Part shown: piece by piece, positions 43,265 through 54,962 of the stretch
How the letters are laid out: each line of letters begins with the position of its first letter
Position numbering within the stretch: position 1 is the stretch's first letter
Position numbers and translations under genes: made by a program
The notes under the pieces: model-generated
Told to the model about the DNA's origin: nothing
What the model saw: the letters and a program-made list of their open reading frames with translations, nothing else
Database searches by the model: none
NCBI GenBank assembly: GCA_963556695.1
Contig: CAUWAG010000013.1
Location: 1,302,001 to 1,366,000, forward strand
DNA: 64,000 nucleotides
Direction of reading: 5' to 3'
Origin: Anthostomella pinea
Taxonomy: Eukaryota > Ascomycota > Sordariomycetes > Xylariales > Xylariaceae

Positions 43265-45723
43265 ATGATGTTGCCTGAGATTGTAGCATTGGCTGTGTTC
43301 TCGGCATTTGGCGCTGATGCTGCCCCGTCCCCAAAAACACTCAACTCTACCATCACGCTTCTCGTAGACAATGACCTGCAAGGTAAGACACCCCTCTCCG
43401 ACAACGGACACGAGAGGCTCGACTGACACAGCACATAGGAGCCGATAGCCCTGCCCCAAGCTCTGGGGTGGTGCTTCTGGAAGCAAGGTCATTGGCGGAT
43501 GCCATCAACTCTTGCCATGCTTTGGGTGAACAGCTATGGTCCCCGGAATCAGCTGCGGTGAACATCCAGTCGAATTTGAACTACATCAAGTTCGCAGACC
43601 TTGCCCAAGGCTACTCGCAGTTTTGGATTGCGTCGACGAACTCAACTCCGCGGTGCATTGATATCAATGGGCAGACAGCTCTGGCGAACTCATCCCTCTG
43701 GCTTCCTGTGCTGTGTTCGCAAACGGCACCTTTCTCGAACGAGACATTTCAAGACGCCAGTGAGAAGTGGCAGGTGACACTGCAGTCCAATAATGAGTAC
43801 ATCACTGGGTAAGACACGGCCCGCGGTGCCTTTGCCTTTGCTTTTGGGCAGTGGGCTGATACTGTCCAGTTTTCGCGATCGCTATAGCTTCCGCTTCCTG
43901 GGGGTTCGATATGCTCCTCAGCCAAAACGGTTCACGTACTCTGCGCCATACACTGGAAACGGGAGTGAGGTTTCTGCGACCGGATACGCCTCCGAGTGCG
44001 CTCAGGTGGTTTACAGCTACATCGGTAGCGAAGACTGTCTTTTCGTGAATATATGGACTAGTTACCTACCAAGGCCTCAATCGCTAGGCACAAAGCTGAG
44101 GCCAGTCATGGTGAGCGATAGAGTGCAATTGCGAAGCCTGCGTCATTTGCTTGAAGCTGACCTTGACGTCTAGTTCTGGATATAGTACGTATTTCCTGGC
44201 GTGTCATCTAGTATGGGTAATATTTGGCTTCGCTACCCCGAATTGCGTTCCCAGTGCCCTCCTATTCTGAGTGGCACTCGGGGCCGATAACTTCGGCGAG
44301 CGGTGTGTATCACCCGCTAGATCGCACGATAAGCTGTTTCCATCGCGACGTCAACAGTCGGCATCTGCTCGCCGTTCTTCCTTCCATGATGGGAGGTTCC
44401 TCGCTTCCAGGAACCAATACTGACGCGTCTTCTTTAAATAGTGGCGGCGGTTGGACTATTGGATCAATCAATGACGCCACCTTTGACGGAGGCAATATGG
44501 CATCAAGAGGCGATGTTGTCGTGGTCGCGATCAACTATCGGCTGTCAACGCTCGGGTTCCTCGCACTGGACGACGGGGTCACCAATGGCAATTATGCTCT
44601 TGCAGATCAGATCAACGCACTAAACTGGGTAAGAAAGAACATCAAAGACTTTGGCGGAGACCCAGACAAGATCACCATCTTTGGCCAATCGGCTGGGGCG
44701 GGCAGCGTGAGGGCTCTGATTGCATCTCCGGAGGCGATCGGAAAGTTCGCAGGAGCCATACCGGTAAGCAATCTAGGGGGCCTCAACTACGGTACGACGT
44801 ACTCGGAATACCTCACTATCGAGGAGGAAATGGTGGACGCAGGGGACGCCATACTCGCCTCAACCAACTGCACGACCGCCACCTCTCAAGTAGACTGTCT
44901 TCGCGCTATCCCAGCCGACACTCTTCTCAGTCTAGACGACGTGGCGAGATATCTGGTTATGGACGGCACCTACCTCACATCCGACGAGCTTCAACTGAAT
45001 GGATCCGCCCTTCCTGTCCACCTCATGATAGGCACAACTCGGGACGACGGTGGCCCTATCATCGGCTTCCCGGCAACCACCAACCAGTCGATGTATCTCG
45101 CTTCCCAGGGTTGGGCTGTACCACCTGCAGACCTATTTCCAGTCCCATCGACTGCCAACCAAACACTAGCTCTGTTCAACTCTAGCACTCGTCTGGCAAC
45201 AGACGGCATGTTCCGGTGTATCGATCAGGCAACCGTCTATGCTGGCCTCCAGAATGACAGGTTCGGTCCTGTGTTCTTTTACCAGTTCAACCGCACATAC
45301 CAGACAACAGGCTGGCCTGGACTCGACGTCTGCGAACCGCCCAAGACCGCCGATCACCCCAATGGTGATCCGAGTGGCGAATACTTCAAGTGCCACTCCG
45401 GCGATCTGTATTTGATCTTTGGTAACCTAGCGCGCGAGGGCCTGCCTATGCGTGACGAGAATGACCTGCCCTTCGAGCAGTTCGTCCTCGACTCCTTCAG
45501 CTCGTTCGCGAGGACGTTCGACCCTAACCCGGACTTCGGATACCTCGCGGCTAGGGGCTACATCGAGACACTGGAGGAACTGACTAGTTTTGGTTCGTGG
45601 AAGCCGTCGACGAAGAATGGGATGACGCTGCGGACGTTGCAGTGGCCGACGGTTCAGGGCTCTTTCGAGGAGCTGGAGCAGTGTGAGGCGTTGGGGTTGG
45701 GGTTGGATTACTATCTCAGGTAG
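43265..45723 (+). CDS. Secreted type-B carboxylesterase/lipase
   Basis: Five exons (43265-43382, 43439-43808, 43870-44110, 44174-44184, 44442-45723) join in phase to 673 aa. The fourth is an 11-nt microexon. MMLPEIVALAVFSAFGADA is a signal peptide. An extra N-terminal module of about 150 residues with several Cys and N-glycosylation sites precedes the esterase core. The core has EDCLFVNIW, the oxyanion segment FWIYGGGW, the nucleophile GQSAGAGS, a TTRDDGG segment in the region of the catalytic acid, and CHSGDLYLIFG carrying the catalytic His. It would hydrolyse carboxylic esters outside the cell; the substrate is unknown. Without the microexon the WIYGGG oxyanion loop would be lost. The 257-bp fourth intron is unusually long here. 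Confidence 0.88.
44174..44184 (+). other. 11-nt microexon of the carboxylesterase
   Basis: TTCTGGATATA is bounded by ...TCTAG and GTACGT. Joined to the flanking exons it encodes Phe-Trp-Ile-Tyr just before GGGW, the conserved oxyanion-hole loop. The upstream exon ends in phase 0 and the next exon supplies the third base of the Tyr codon. Confidence 0.82.
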
Positions 45724-45870
45724 TCTACCTACTTAGACAACTTTGGGTAGCAACTGATCTACTAGAGGATTCACGTGGCCGCGGTGGAACCCTCCAAACA
45801 CCTCGTAGCCTTTTACGACGCTGACAGTATTTCTTTCGAGGTCAAAATCATTTTCATCCGTCGTCCAGAA

Positions 45871-47099
45871 TCAGAAGTCGCCCAGAACCAGAAGGGCGTT
45901 TTTAGCGACGTCCTCAAGATCCCCCTTCGATTCGATATTCAATTTGAATTCCTCATAGAATACATCATCCTCCGTGTCAAGGTCCTCGTCGAACGAGACA
46001 GGGTTGTGACCTCGCGTGGTGGACTGCCAAACATTACGGATTGACAGCTCTCGAAGTGCCAGTCCCGGGGTCTTGGCCAAGGCGTTGAAGAAGTGGGACC
46101 ACAGATTTTCGCTCTTGTCCTCGAAATCTTGGAGCTGAATGTCCTTGAGATACAAGACTTGCAGGGTGGATCCTAAGCGCTGCACAATCGCCAGCAGGCT
46201 CTTGAGCGAGAGCCACACGAATTCCAGGTCCAATTGACGCAACGCCGGGGGTTTAGTTGTCGACGAAAGCCAGTTGACGCTAAAGCAGGAAGGAAGCGGG
46301 TTTCTTCTACTCCGAGTCGAGTCAACTTGTGTGCAAGAGGTAGGAGTTCGTCGAGGCCTTGCTGATCTAGAGGCGCCCCAACCAGGGTGAGACGGTCTAG
46401 ATCAGCGAGCATCCTGACTGCGTCCTCTTGCTGCATGATGGGGCGGATGTCAAGCGGCTGGCGCCCCTCGAGAGCCAGGGACTTGAGATGGATACCGGCG
46501 CTTGCGATGCTGGATAGGACGAGATCAGCGGATTTGGCCGCCTGCTCCTGCGTGGTGAAGTGAATGGCGTCGACGTAGATGGCGGGCCTCCTGATGAAAC
46601 CATCATCGTCCCCGCAGGCGTCGCAGGTGGCGGGGAAGCCTAGAGCCTTTGAATTCAGATCAGAGCTAAGACTGAGGCCCTCGAGAGCGGTAAAACAGCC
46701 CAGGTGGCGCCCGAGGAAATCTTTCATCGTTTCTTCGATCTCCCGGCCCTTCCAATTCGGTCCGATACACGCCGTTGAGAAAGACATATTTTATACATAC
46801 ATGGCAACGCGAGAAGTGGCAATGTCCGTGAACACGTCCAAACTTTCATCGGAGAGCATGGAATCGAGTTTGCCAAAGACCCATTCGGCGTAGTCGGGAA
46901 ACAGGGTGTTGTTGAGATACTGGCAGGTCCGCAGCAAAGCCACGTATCGCAGCCGGCACTGCTGCCATACACTCGGGCCTGGCTGCCCATGGGATTTTCT
47001 GGGGCAGGCTTTTTGGTCGACTCTGAGGTAACTGGTGATATTCAAGAGAACCTGAGGCGGCATCCGCAGCAGCAGCGACCGCTGCTGTCTTCCTGTCAT
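45871..47099 (-). pseudogene. F-box/LRR-like protein gene with a stop and a frameshift
   Basis: The N-terminus MTGRQQRSLLLRMPPQVLLNITSYL looks like an F-box (Skp1-binding, SCF ubiquitin ligase). Leu-rich repeat-like sequence follows (LDRLTLVGAPLDQQGLDELL, LRQLDLEFVWLSLKSLL). Two lesions break it. A TAA at 46791-46793 lies in frame with both sides, next to a good GTATGT donor for which I find no acceptor in the right phase. A frameshift lies around 46280-46300, where the coding frame passes from RLGVEETRFLPAL to SVNWLSSTTKPPALRQL. If the first stop is spliced out in a way I missed, only the frameshift remains. Targets are unknown. Confidence 0.65.
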
Positions 47100-47458
47100 G
47101 GTCGGTTTACGGCCGGCGTGCAGATACACCGCCTATAGAATGTGAGTGTGAGGACGGGGCGGTAAGTGGTTGGTTAAGCAATGCTAAGAGTACAGGATGG
47201 TCCTGATGGATTCACGGTTCTTCCAACGGTCCTGACACCATCATGTGACCCGGTGGGGACCGTGGGGTGGACGCGTTGCCCTGTCGACGCCCCCCTTATT
47301 ATTCCAGTGCGCTTATTTTACACACATTGCTCATTCTTTCTGACTTGAGTCGAGACTGTACCACTCCCACGAGATGATATGGTGTTATTTCTGATATCTT
47401 TGACCCTGAGGGGGAGTCCTTCGCGGACTTATGAAGGGTATTGAGCCTGATACCGTGT

Positions 47459-48602
47459 CTACGCCTGCTTGCCGTCTCCCTTCATACCCGAAGCGCCGAA
47501 TTTGCGACCCCATGCCTTTGCTTTTCGATCCATGTCGTCCCTCACGAATATCATTACGAGACCCATCACACAAGCAAGGATCCAGTCTCCCATTGCCCTC
47601 CAGAAGCCACCGCGTACACTGCCTCCTAGCATGCTTCTCTTGACCAGTCCCGTCAGCAGATCTGTGGTGATGAGCTCCTGTCCGCTCTCCAATGCCTTGA
47701 TGCTCCTAGCAGCCACGAGCTCGGGGGTCTGTCCGCCGTCCCCTTCCTCCAGCACCTTGGTCAGGTCGGACTTGATAAGATTCTCGGCTTCGTAAGCCTC
47801 CGTCAGGATCGTGGCAGGGAACACAGTGTGGACACGAACACGCGGCTCACTAGGATGGGCCGCAGAGTACAAGTTCATCTCCTGGGACAGGCTGTCGGAG
47901 AGGGAGCGCAGCGCTGCTTTGGATGGGCTATAAGACGAGTAGCCGCTGAAGCTGTAGAATGCCAGGAAGGAGGCGGTGAAGATGAGATGGCGCGCCGGCA
48001 ATGAAGATGAAGCAGGTCTGGCGGGGTCGACGAGGTTCTTGTGTGGTATCTTGAGCCAGGAAGTCATGGTCGCGTGTGCCATGTACAGACTCGTGAAGTA
48101 ATTGCTATCCATCTGGGTCTTGAACTCCGCCACGGGTGTGTCCACGAACAGCGTCGGATGCGAGCTGCCCGCACAGCACCACACGATATCTGGCGGATGC
48201 CCATGGTTCCATGCCACTACCTCGGCGATGACGCGCACAGACTCGGACGGCGAGGTCAGGTCGGCGCTGATCTGGAGGAAGCGCTGGGCCTGGGGATCCG
48301 GGGCGCCTTGCTATGAGAAGGTCAGCCACGAGCACAACGAAGCCGCTTTAGTAGTTTAAGGGAGCACGTACCCGTATGTACTCGAACGCTTCGCGCAGCT
48401 TGCTCTGGTCGCGCGCGACGATCACGACGTCTGCGCCCCGCTCGGCAAGCTGGCGTCCAGCTGCGAGGCCCATGCCCTGGGAGCCACCGGCGATCACCAC
48501 GGTCTGACGAGGGTTTTAGCATGTCGGTCACTATTCGGGCGGACGCTGGCTGCATACTCTGCCTTGTACCGGGAAATCGTTGGAGGAAAGTAAGTTCCCC
48601 AT
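47459..48602 (-). CDS. TSC10: 3-ketodihydrosphingosine reductase
   Basis: Three exons (48602-48558, 48503-48372, 48310-47459) with introns of 54 and 61 bp give 342 aa. It is a short-chain dehydrogenase. The NADPH site reads [17 protein letters not shown], and DVVIVARD follows. The catalytic pair is in [11 protein letters not shown], with Ser in [12 protein letters not shown]-terminal hydrophobic stretch ([15 protein letters not shown]) is a membrane anchor. The family reduces 3-ketodihydrosphingosine to dihydrosphingosine at the ER, the second step of sphingolipid synthesis; the enzyme is normally essential. The GGSxGxG form of the Rossmann motif and the anchor favour this over other SDRs. 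The 15-codon first exon is inferred from phase and consensus. Confidence 0.83.
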
Positions 48603-49315
48603 TTTGACTAGCTAGAGTTTCTGCTGAACGTCAGTCTTCGTTCAGGCAGCCGTGGTAGAAGCTGTTGTCACCTGTCCTTGATTGTATACCCGAGGGGTCT
48701 TCTGTGTTGCGGACAATGATGGTCGAGATGCCTGTTCTGTCTGGGAACGATATGTGGTCGCGACCTTATAAGGCTGAGATGAGGTCGGCGCTGAGAGCTG
48801 CCTCGACTGGATGGAAGCGAGGAAAAAGACGAGTGTCGCAGGTTTCAGACCTTAAACATCCACTTGATGTTTGTGCTGAAGGATCATGCACGTATATTAA
48901 TTGGTCGTACGGCGCCACAGACTGCAACGCCCGGTTCAATGTAACCACGCAGCCTCTTTATATTGCCAAGCCCCGCTCCTTTATCTTCTGCGTGCATATC
49001 TATCAAGAGGCACTTGCACATTAGAGGTACACCATCTGCACATGTATCAAGAGGCGGGATAGTGACGGCCAATCCCGCGCCAGAGACCTACACCCTCCGC
49101 TCAGTTCACGATGAGGGCATGCTGAGGGCCTGCAACCAACCGACCTATCGACCAACCAATCAGCTAAGACCTGTCTGCCGCCAAAGTGCAGCCAGGCTAC
49201 TATATACAGGTCATGGTGATGACCGTACCGGGCCTCGACTGGAAGAGGCGCCACATTCCCCTGGATCACTTATACCAAGACTCTCTGAGCCTTCGATAGC
49301 AAGCTGCTTCACAGC
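48603..49315. other. Divergent intergenic region
   Basis: About 700 bp; no coherent gene. Contains the promoters of the reductase and the rhodopsin-domain gene. Confidence 0.5.
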
Positions 49316-50552
49316 ATGAATGATAACGACACAACGACCATAGTCGGGGCCATCGTGGTTGTCCTTGCTGCGATATTGGTCGCTCTAAGATTCTATTCGC
49401 GGCATTTCACCAAAGCCGGCTTCCGGTGGGACGATTGGCTCATCTTACTAGGACTAACAGCAACGATCGCGACGGACGTCCTCATCCTATATGGTGTGTC
49501 ATTACCATGCCTCTTCCCCATTCATCAGCACAGAGCTATGTTTGGCAGCTGAACGTTGACAGCGAGTGGTATCGACCCGACCGGCGACGAAGCGGCGTCC
49601 GGCGTAGACCTGAGCCACGTGTATACACCGGCGGACGTCGAGTACACGAAAATCAACTTCATTGGAACGGTCCTCTACTTCACGATCACCTCCACGACGA
49701 AGCTATCGATCCTTCTCATGTATAACCGGCTGTTCTCAACGAGTGGCTCATTTCGCCTCCAAGTCGTTATTCTCGCCGTGGCTGTTGTTGGTTTCTGGGT
49801 CGGATGCACCATAGCAGATCTGCTGAACTGCATCCCGATCAAATGGACGTGGCTGAACAGCCAGGTTGACCCGCGATATTGCTTCAACTATAACATATTC
49901 TGGCTCGTAAGCGGTATCGTGGAAGCGTGCATCGACGTGCCCATCATTCTACTACCCGTAAGGGTGGTCTTCGGGCTGCAGTTGAGTAGGAGCAAGAAGA
50001 TCGCCGTTGCGGCGGTGTTTCTTTTGGGCATTTTGTGAGCATCCCTCCTTCATTTACTTGGTCATGGTCATTCAACTGATGACAAAAAGTGTAATATTCT
50101 CAGGAATCGTCAAGGTGATCCTGAGCTACGCACCTGGAAATCGCAATCCTTCATTTGGGAGGACCGCCGTCTGGACCACAGTACATTCTTGTACGGGCAT
50201 CGTCTGCGCGTGTCTCCCCATATGTTGGCCGCTGTTCGTGCGCCTAGCGAAACTCAGTCCGACAACTTGGCCGGCGTTTTCCTCGGTTCGGAAGCATTGG
50301 TATGGATTCAGTGGCTGGTCTTCGATGGAGCGAAACAGCGCGCACAGGAACTCCGCGGGAGAGGTTCAAAGAGGATCGAATGATAGTACAGACGGATACG
50401 AGCTGCCTGTGTATACACCTGAGCCAATCACGGCCCCATTGCGCTTCCAAGGGATCCCCGAGCAGGAGCATCAGGTCATGTATGCGCAACATTATCCTTC
50501 GCACCTAGCAGAGCCTGTGATTTGGGTAGGTGACCAGCCAAGATTCCAATAG
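49316..50552 (+). CDS. Rhodopsin-domain integral membrane protein (fungal PTH11/SAT4-like)
   Basis: Three exons (49316-49493, 49563-50034, 50090-50552) with introns of 69 and 55 bp give 370 aa. Seven hydrophobic segments are visible, beginning with IVGAIVVVLAAILVALRFYSR. FTKAGFRWDDWLILLG and IPIKWTWLNS...CFNYNIFWLVSGIVEACIDVPI are family hallmarks. The cytoplasmic tail is hydrophilic, with Ser and Pro. Members lie in the plasma membrane; some act as receptors for surface sensing, but most have no known ligand. A related but broken gene lies 4 kb downstream at 54963, so the pair may derive from one duplication. Confidence 0.86.
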
Positions 50553-52275
50553 AGAACATACAACGGCGGGAAATCAATGAATTACTGTCCATGATGACCA
50601 ACGCGACTGGTTTGACTCCGCTTGGAGGAAGGAGAACACACAGTGGTACCAGTCTTGCGGACATGCCGTGCTATGCCATCCAGCGTGGAGATCGACTCCG
50701 AACATTTGGTGCATCTGTAGCCAGCCAGGCAAGAAAGACAGGTTGTATCGCGGCAGGCAACAAGACCAGTATCGCGTGAGACTGCATAAATCTGCAGCAA
50801 TGCGTTGTCATGAGAGCTGGGTAAGACACACCCGGCAGGCTTCAACAGAACAGCCCGGTCTGACAGGCTCTGGTGTCGTGGAGGGTGGCATGAATGGCAG
50901 GGGTGCATCAATATATCTGCAGGCTTCAAGGAATATCAGCCAATCGCAGTGGTTACCACCTCGAAGATCCCGCGTGCACCGCCCATTTGGACGCCCTTCG
51001 TTGCTGCGCCCCGTGGGGGCGGCTTACGCCAATCTGGGGCGCGAAGATCAGAGACGTACCGTCGATGCATGACGCAGTAAGTCTTAACTCCCAGTGACGG
51101 ATGACAACTATTCCAGTGTGGTGTCGTCGACCAGATGGGCAGCACGCCAGAGTACATCGAGCTGTCCCTTGACGTTCGCCTCAAGCATGCTGTGAAGAGA
51201 GGCCCTTGCGGTCGAAGAGCTTAGAAATAGAATAAATCGAGGCAGAAGTGAGCCGGTAATACTGTAACATCCACAAGCATCAGCTTGCTGACTGAACCCT
51301 TCTCCGCACTCATTGCGGCTCTGCAGACGTGATGGGGTTACTCAAGTGGGAGAAATGCGAGGCAAAGTTCGGACACAGTGCCTGCGGCACGGCATCCAGG
51401 GGCTAGCCACCGTATAGAACTGAGGCAAACCCGCGGAACCAACAGTGCGGCTGTGGTCTACCATATTGCAACGTCGGGGAGCGTCGGTCACGCAAGAAGG
51501 AGCACGTCGGCTACCTAAGCATCAGGGTGGGAGTGGCTTGGCTAATACTCCTACAAATACCAACAAGGTGGTCATGATGCTGATTCATGGGCATGAGCAT
51601 GAACGACTGTGCAGTTGGCGGGTAGAGAGGAGGACCAGATCAGTCGATTTACGTCAAGGCTCCAGTGGCGTGGACTTGTATCGCCAGCTTGTCACCCTGT
51701 ACCAGTTGATGAGGTTGCATCAGCGAGGCTCATCCGTAGGGGTAGGCTTGAAAACACTCGTTTGGCACCAGAGGCAGCCCGAGGCTCTGAAATTTACGAT
51801 GCTTGATGGTACTCGGCTGGACGGCCACGGGTTCCCAAGCTGCAGGTGTCTGTACTGCCCTTGACCATGACTTGCGTTTGGTTGCGTGGTTTGCACTACT
51901 GAGGAGCTACCCCCCACGTTAAATACAAAACAAAGACTTGCGTTTGGTGATAGGCCAGCTCGAGCCAAGGGCCACGGTGAGTATCTGATAAATTGACACT
52001 GCTCTGTCTGAATTCCGACACACATCTCCTGTGTGGTGTAGTGATCTGTACTAATAGTCTTCACATGATTAGGGGTACACTCTGACAGCAGTCGACATTG
52101 GCGTCGTATCACAGAAAGTGGGCCCACTAGAAAATATCATAGTCACTACGCTCACCATTAGCGTTGACAAATCCACGTCTAGGCCAATAGCAACGTCAGT
52201 CCAGACTCGGTTGGCTTAGCAGAAAGGGATAAAATAGGTATGAGCCGCTATGTCGTCTTTGAAGCCCCTAACGTA
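50553..52275. other. Intergenic; holds a LINE tail insertion
   Basis: 1.7 kb. A frame at 51609-51806 has protein-like composition (RLIRRGRLENTRLAPEAARG) but no family I recognise; it may be a gene fragment. The LINE terminus at 51883 is listed separately. Otherwise nothing. Confidence 0.4.
51869..51948 (+). mobile_element. 52-bp 5'-truncated LINE tail with 14-bp target duplication
   Basis: GACTTGCGTTTGGT occurs at 51869-51882 and again at 51935-51948. Between them, 51883-51934 matches the extreme 3' end of the LINE at 226-283 (other strand), differing by about one base and ending ACAAAACAAA like its CAAA tail. This is a target-primed reverse-transcription insertion that stopped after some 50 bases. 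Confidence 0.92.
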
Positions 52276-53837
52276 TCACCCCCAACCACTGTTCCAGATC
52301 AGCCATGATAGAGCATCCCAGGGCTTCATTAACGACGCCATCCTGCCAGCTACCACCAACGCAGAGTCGCTCACCCTTGACGGTAATGGGGAGATGTTCA
52401 GCGCTGCGCCCGGAACTTCTGCGCTCAGAACAAACTGGGCACGGCGAATCCTCCACGAGTCTGTGGGACTTGGTTCACCGTTCATCTCCAACGACTCATT
52501 CGCTGGCGGTGCTTCTCCGTCTAGTATGCCGAGTCCCGTGATCAGCCAGGAGGCGTGCCGCGGTTTGCGAGCTACCTTTGATAGCTGAGCCCTCCAGTCC
52601 TTGACGAACCTCATTGTCCCCGTGAGGTCGTTCCTGACACCCAAATCCACCTTGTCCGAGACCTCTCTCCGAACTTGTACGGCGGCTTCCCAGATGAGAG
52701 CTGCGAGTTCTTCAGACAACACGGCACTTGGGGCTTCCGGCGTTGATAATGCAGCGGATCGTACCTTGGCTACGAGCTCCGGCTCGAACGTATGGTACAT
52801 AATGGATACAAAGTTACCTATGGTCTGCTTTGGCTCTAACCAGGGGTTTCCTTCCGGCGCGGACGGGACGAACCTTCTCTGGTCTATGGTGGTGGCCGCT
52901 TCAAACCCAGACGCAGCTCCTTTATTCAAATGTGTTGCGAGAGCGGCGAGCACCAGGCCGTGGAAAAGACCTGTCAGCGTCGTCTGATGTTGGCGACAGG
53001 CAGCCAGAATCTGGGAGAGGACACTGTCGTCAACGGTGAAAGATCGGAAGTGCGTCCTGTAGGGCGTTGCTGTTATGGGGCCCAGTGAGCTAACGTTGGG
53101 CTTCTGCACAATATGGGTGGCCTGATGTCGTCTATCACCATCTTGACTAGATACCCCGTTCCCAGCGGAAGTGACATGATCTGTTCGATGGGCGGAGGAA
53201 GCTTGGGTAGAGATCGGGGAAGCCCAAGGGTATATGCATCCATATCCGGGTGCTTGTCGTTCATCCCCCTGCTGAAAAAGCTGCTGATCAAGCTTTGGTG
53301 GAAAATCTTGCCACTCATGCCATCCGCGTGCGGGTGACTCCAGGTGAACATGATTTCAAGAAAATCAGCTCCCTTCTGGTGCAAAACGACCACTCCCCAG
53401 CCAGGCTGCTTGTTAAGGCGGGGATAGGGGGCGTCTATCTGAATCTCGGTCAGATGTTGCAGGGCGGCCTCGAAGTGGGCCGAAGCATCTAGGAACTGCC
53501 ATTCGATATGCTGGCGTAGTTCCAGGCTGTCTAGCTGGACGAAGGCGGGACGGCTGGAAGTAGCGTCCAGAATACCAACATGCAGCACATGATGCTTCAT
53601 TATGTTGTCGCAAAGAGCAGCTTCAACGATGCCAACGAGCTTCTCCTGTTGGTCTGGATTTGCAAGGGGCCGGGGGATCTGGTAGCGACCGGACACGGAT
53701 GTGCCACGATACTGATTTAGCATGTATAATCCCAACTGATATGATTCACTGTATTTGCTGTCAGCTTGAATCACAGCTGGCATTTGAGGCCACTTACTTG
53801 TGCCCAAGCCTTCGGACAATCTTCGTCGTCGCAACAT
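52276..53837 (-). pseudogene. Alcohol O-acetyltransferase-like gene with a frameshift
   Basis: Two minus-strand frames form one protein of about 520 residues. The first (53837 to about 53100) contains SHPHADGMSGK, the HxxxDG catalytic motif of CoA-dependent acyltransferases (AATase-like, PF07247 type). The second (53109 to 52276) starts in the middle of a conserved segment (SSLGPITATPYRTHFRSFTV) and runs to the end with TTLTGLFHGLVLAALATHL. The break is a single-base loss near 53095-53115, after RPPIL. I considered an intron ending ...TGCAG, but the phase-correct one would be only 35 nt. An intron near 53780 between GTSK and YSESY is also possible. Known relatives acetylate alcohols or hydroxylated metabolites. 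Confidence 0.8.
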
Positions 53838-54065
53838 CGTCGCCTGAACTCTTTGGAGGCCGGAACGCGGGCATGACTCCTAATGTCTGGAAGCAAACAG
53901 TGGAAGTGGTCTTGATCGCGAAGAAGACCTATCCCGACGCAATCGTCTCGGAGATGCAATGGTAGACGAGCTAGCATACCCAGAAGCACCTAAAGGGGGG
54001 AGAGTTTGTAGCATCGAACAGGAGAGGATGTGCAAAGGGGAAAGGCGGGGCAGCCGTTTGTGCTA

Positions 54066-54654
54066 CACTCCCCGGCCATAAGTCTCCGAGCATCCCTGTT
54101 TTACACCAAAACACCCCAACTTTACGCGATCGTGATAAATCGAGTAAAATAGATACAACTTAAGTACTTATAGTACATATAATTAAATTTACCGGAATAT
54201 TAAAACGGTTTATTTAAAAACTTTGACATCTTAAAGATAAAGGTCGTAAATATTACTTTATTAAAGGTTAAATTATCGATAAAAATAACTTTCTAACATA
54301 TTTAATTTTAAAAAAACCTATCACATAAGGTTTTTCATCTTATACGTATATTACATGTTATTTAATATTATATAACTTTATTACAACTTATAAGACTTTT
54401 TAAACATTTCTTATAGCTTTATTAAGATTTAAGATTTAAGATTTTAAACTTTATTTTTATATATCTATTTCTTACTATTCTAGTCGCTAAGAAAATAATT
54501 ATTTAGAAATTATTTACGAAAACTTCAGCATTTTCAAATATAAGTTCCTTATAATATCATTTTAAAAAGCTTTAAGTTTTTAGTTATAAAAGCGTAAAGG
54601 TAGGGCATTTTGGTGTAAATGCGGGGATGCTCGGAGACTTATGGCGGGTCAGTG
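54066..54654. mobile_element. 589-bp MITE-like element with ~62-bp terminal inverted repeats, TA-flanked
   Basis: 54066-54127 and 54592-54654 are imperfect inverted repeats. The outer ends read CACTCCCCGGCCATAAG and CACTGACCCGCCATAAG, sharing CCATAAGTCTCCGAGCATCC and a following TTTACACCAAAA. TA lies directly outside both ends (54064-54065, 54655-54656). The 460-bp interior is strongly AT-rich with no ORF. TA duplications and CA-starting ends point to the Tc1/mariner-pogo (Fot1-like) group. The interior composition suggests RIP or deletion of a transposase. No transposase is present, so it could move only in trans. Confidence 0.85.
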
Positions 54655-54962
54655 TACCACACGATTCAAAATGCATAGAGGGCCCCTCGCAGGTATACCA
54701 CAGCCTGCATGATGTGAATAATCCTCAAGGTACATATCTACCGACCTACCTACTGTAGATACCTGACGAAGCGCTCACACCTCCCGGGCTGTCCCGAACT
54801 GCGCCACTCTTGTAACGGGGAGGCTGACACGCCCTACATGCTTCCAGTGTGAGCTGAGACTATTCGAGTAGTATATATAGCCCGGCCTGCCCACTTACTT
54901 CGAGTAACTCGAGCTTGTGGGGTTCAATTCACTGATATGCTCGAGAACCGGCCTCTTCCACA

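Noticed and set aside
38803..45723. A secondary-metabolite gene cluster (PKS, hydrolase, isochorismatase, esterase)
   Set aside because: The PKS is only a fragment, and no regulator, P450 or other tailoring set is present; unrelated genes are interspersed.
46735..46800. Intron starting GTATGT to remove the F-box gene stop
   Set aside because: None of the AG sites in the next 80 bases restores the frame.
53060..53150. A 51-bp intron (GTATCT...TGCAG) to explain the acetyltransferase frame change
   Set aside because: Its phase does not lead into the downstream frame; the only phase-correct donor would make a 35-nt intron and remove a conserved segment. A frameshift is simpler.
54040..54680. 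Mutator-like element instead of Tc1/mariner type
   Set aside because: The expected 8-11-bp target duplication is absent; TA at both ends fits better.
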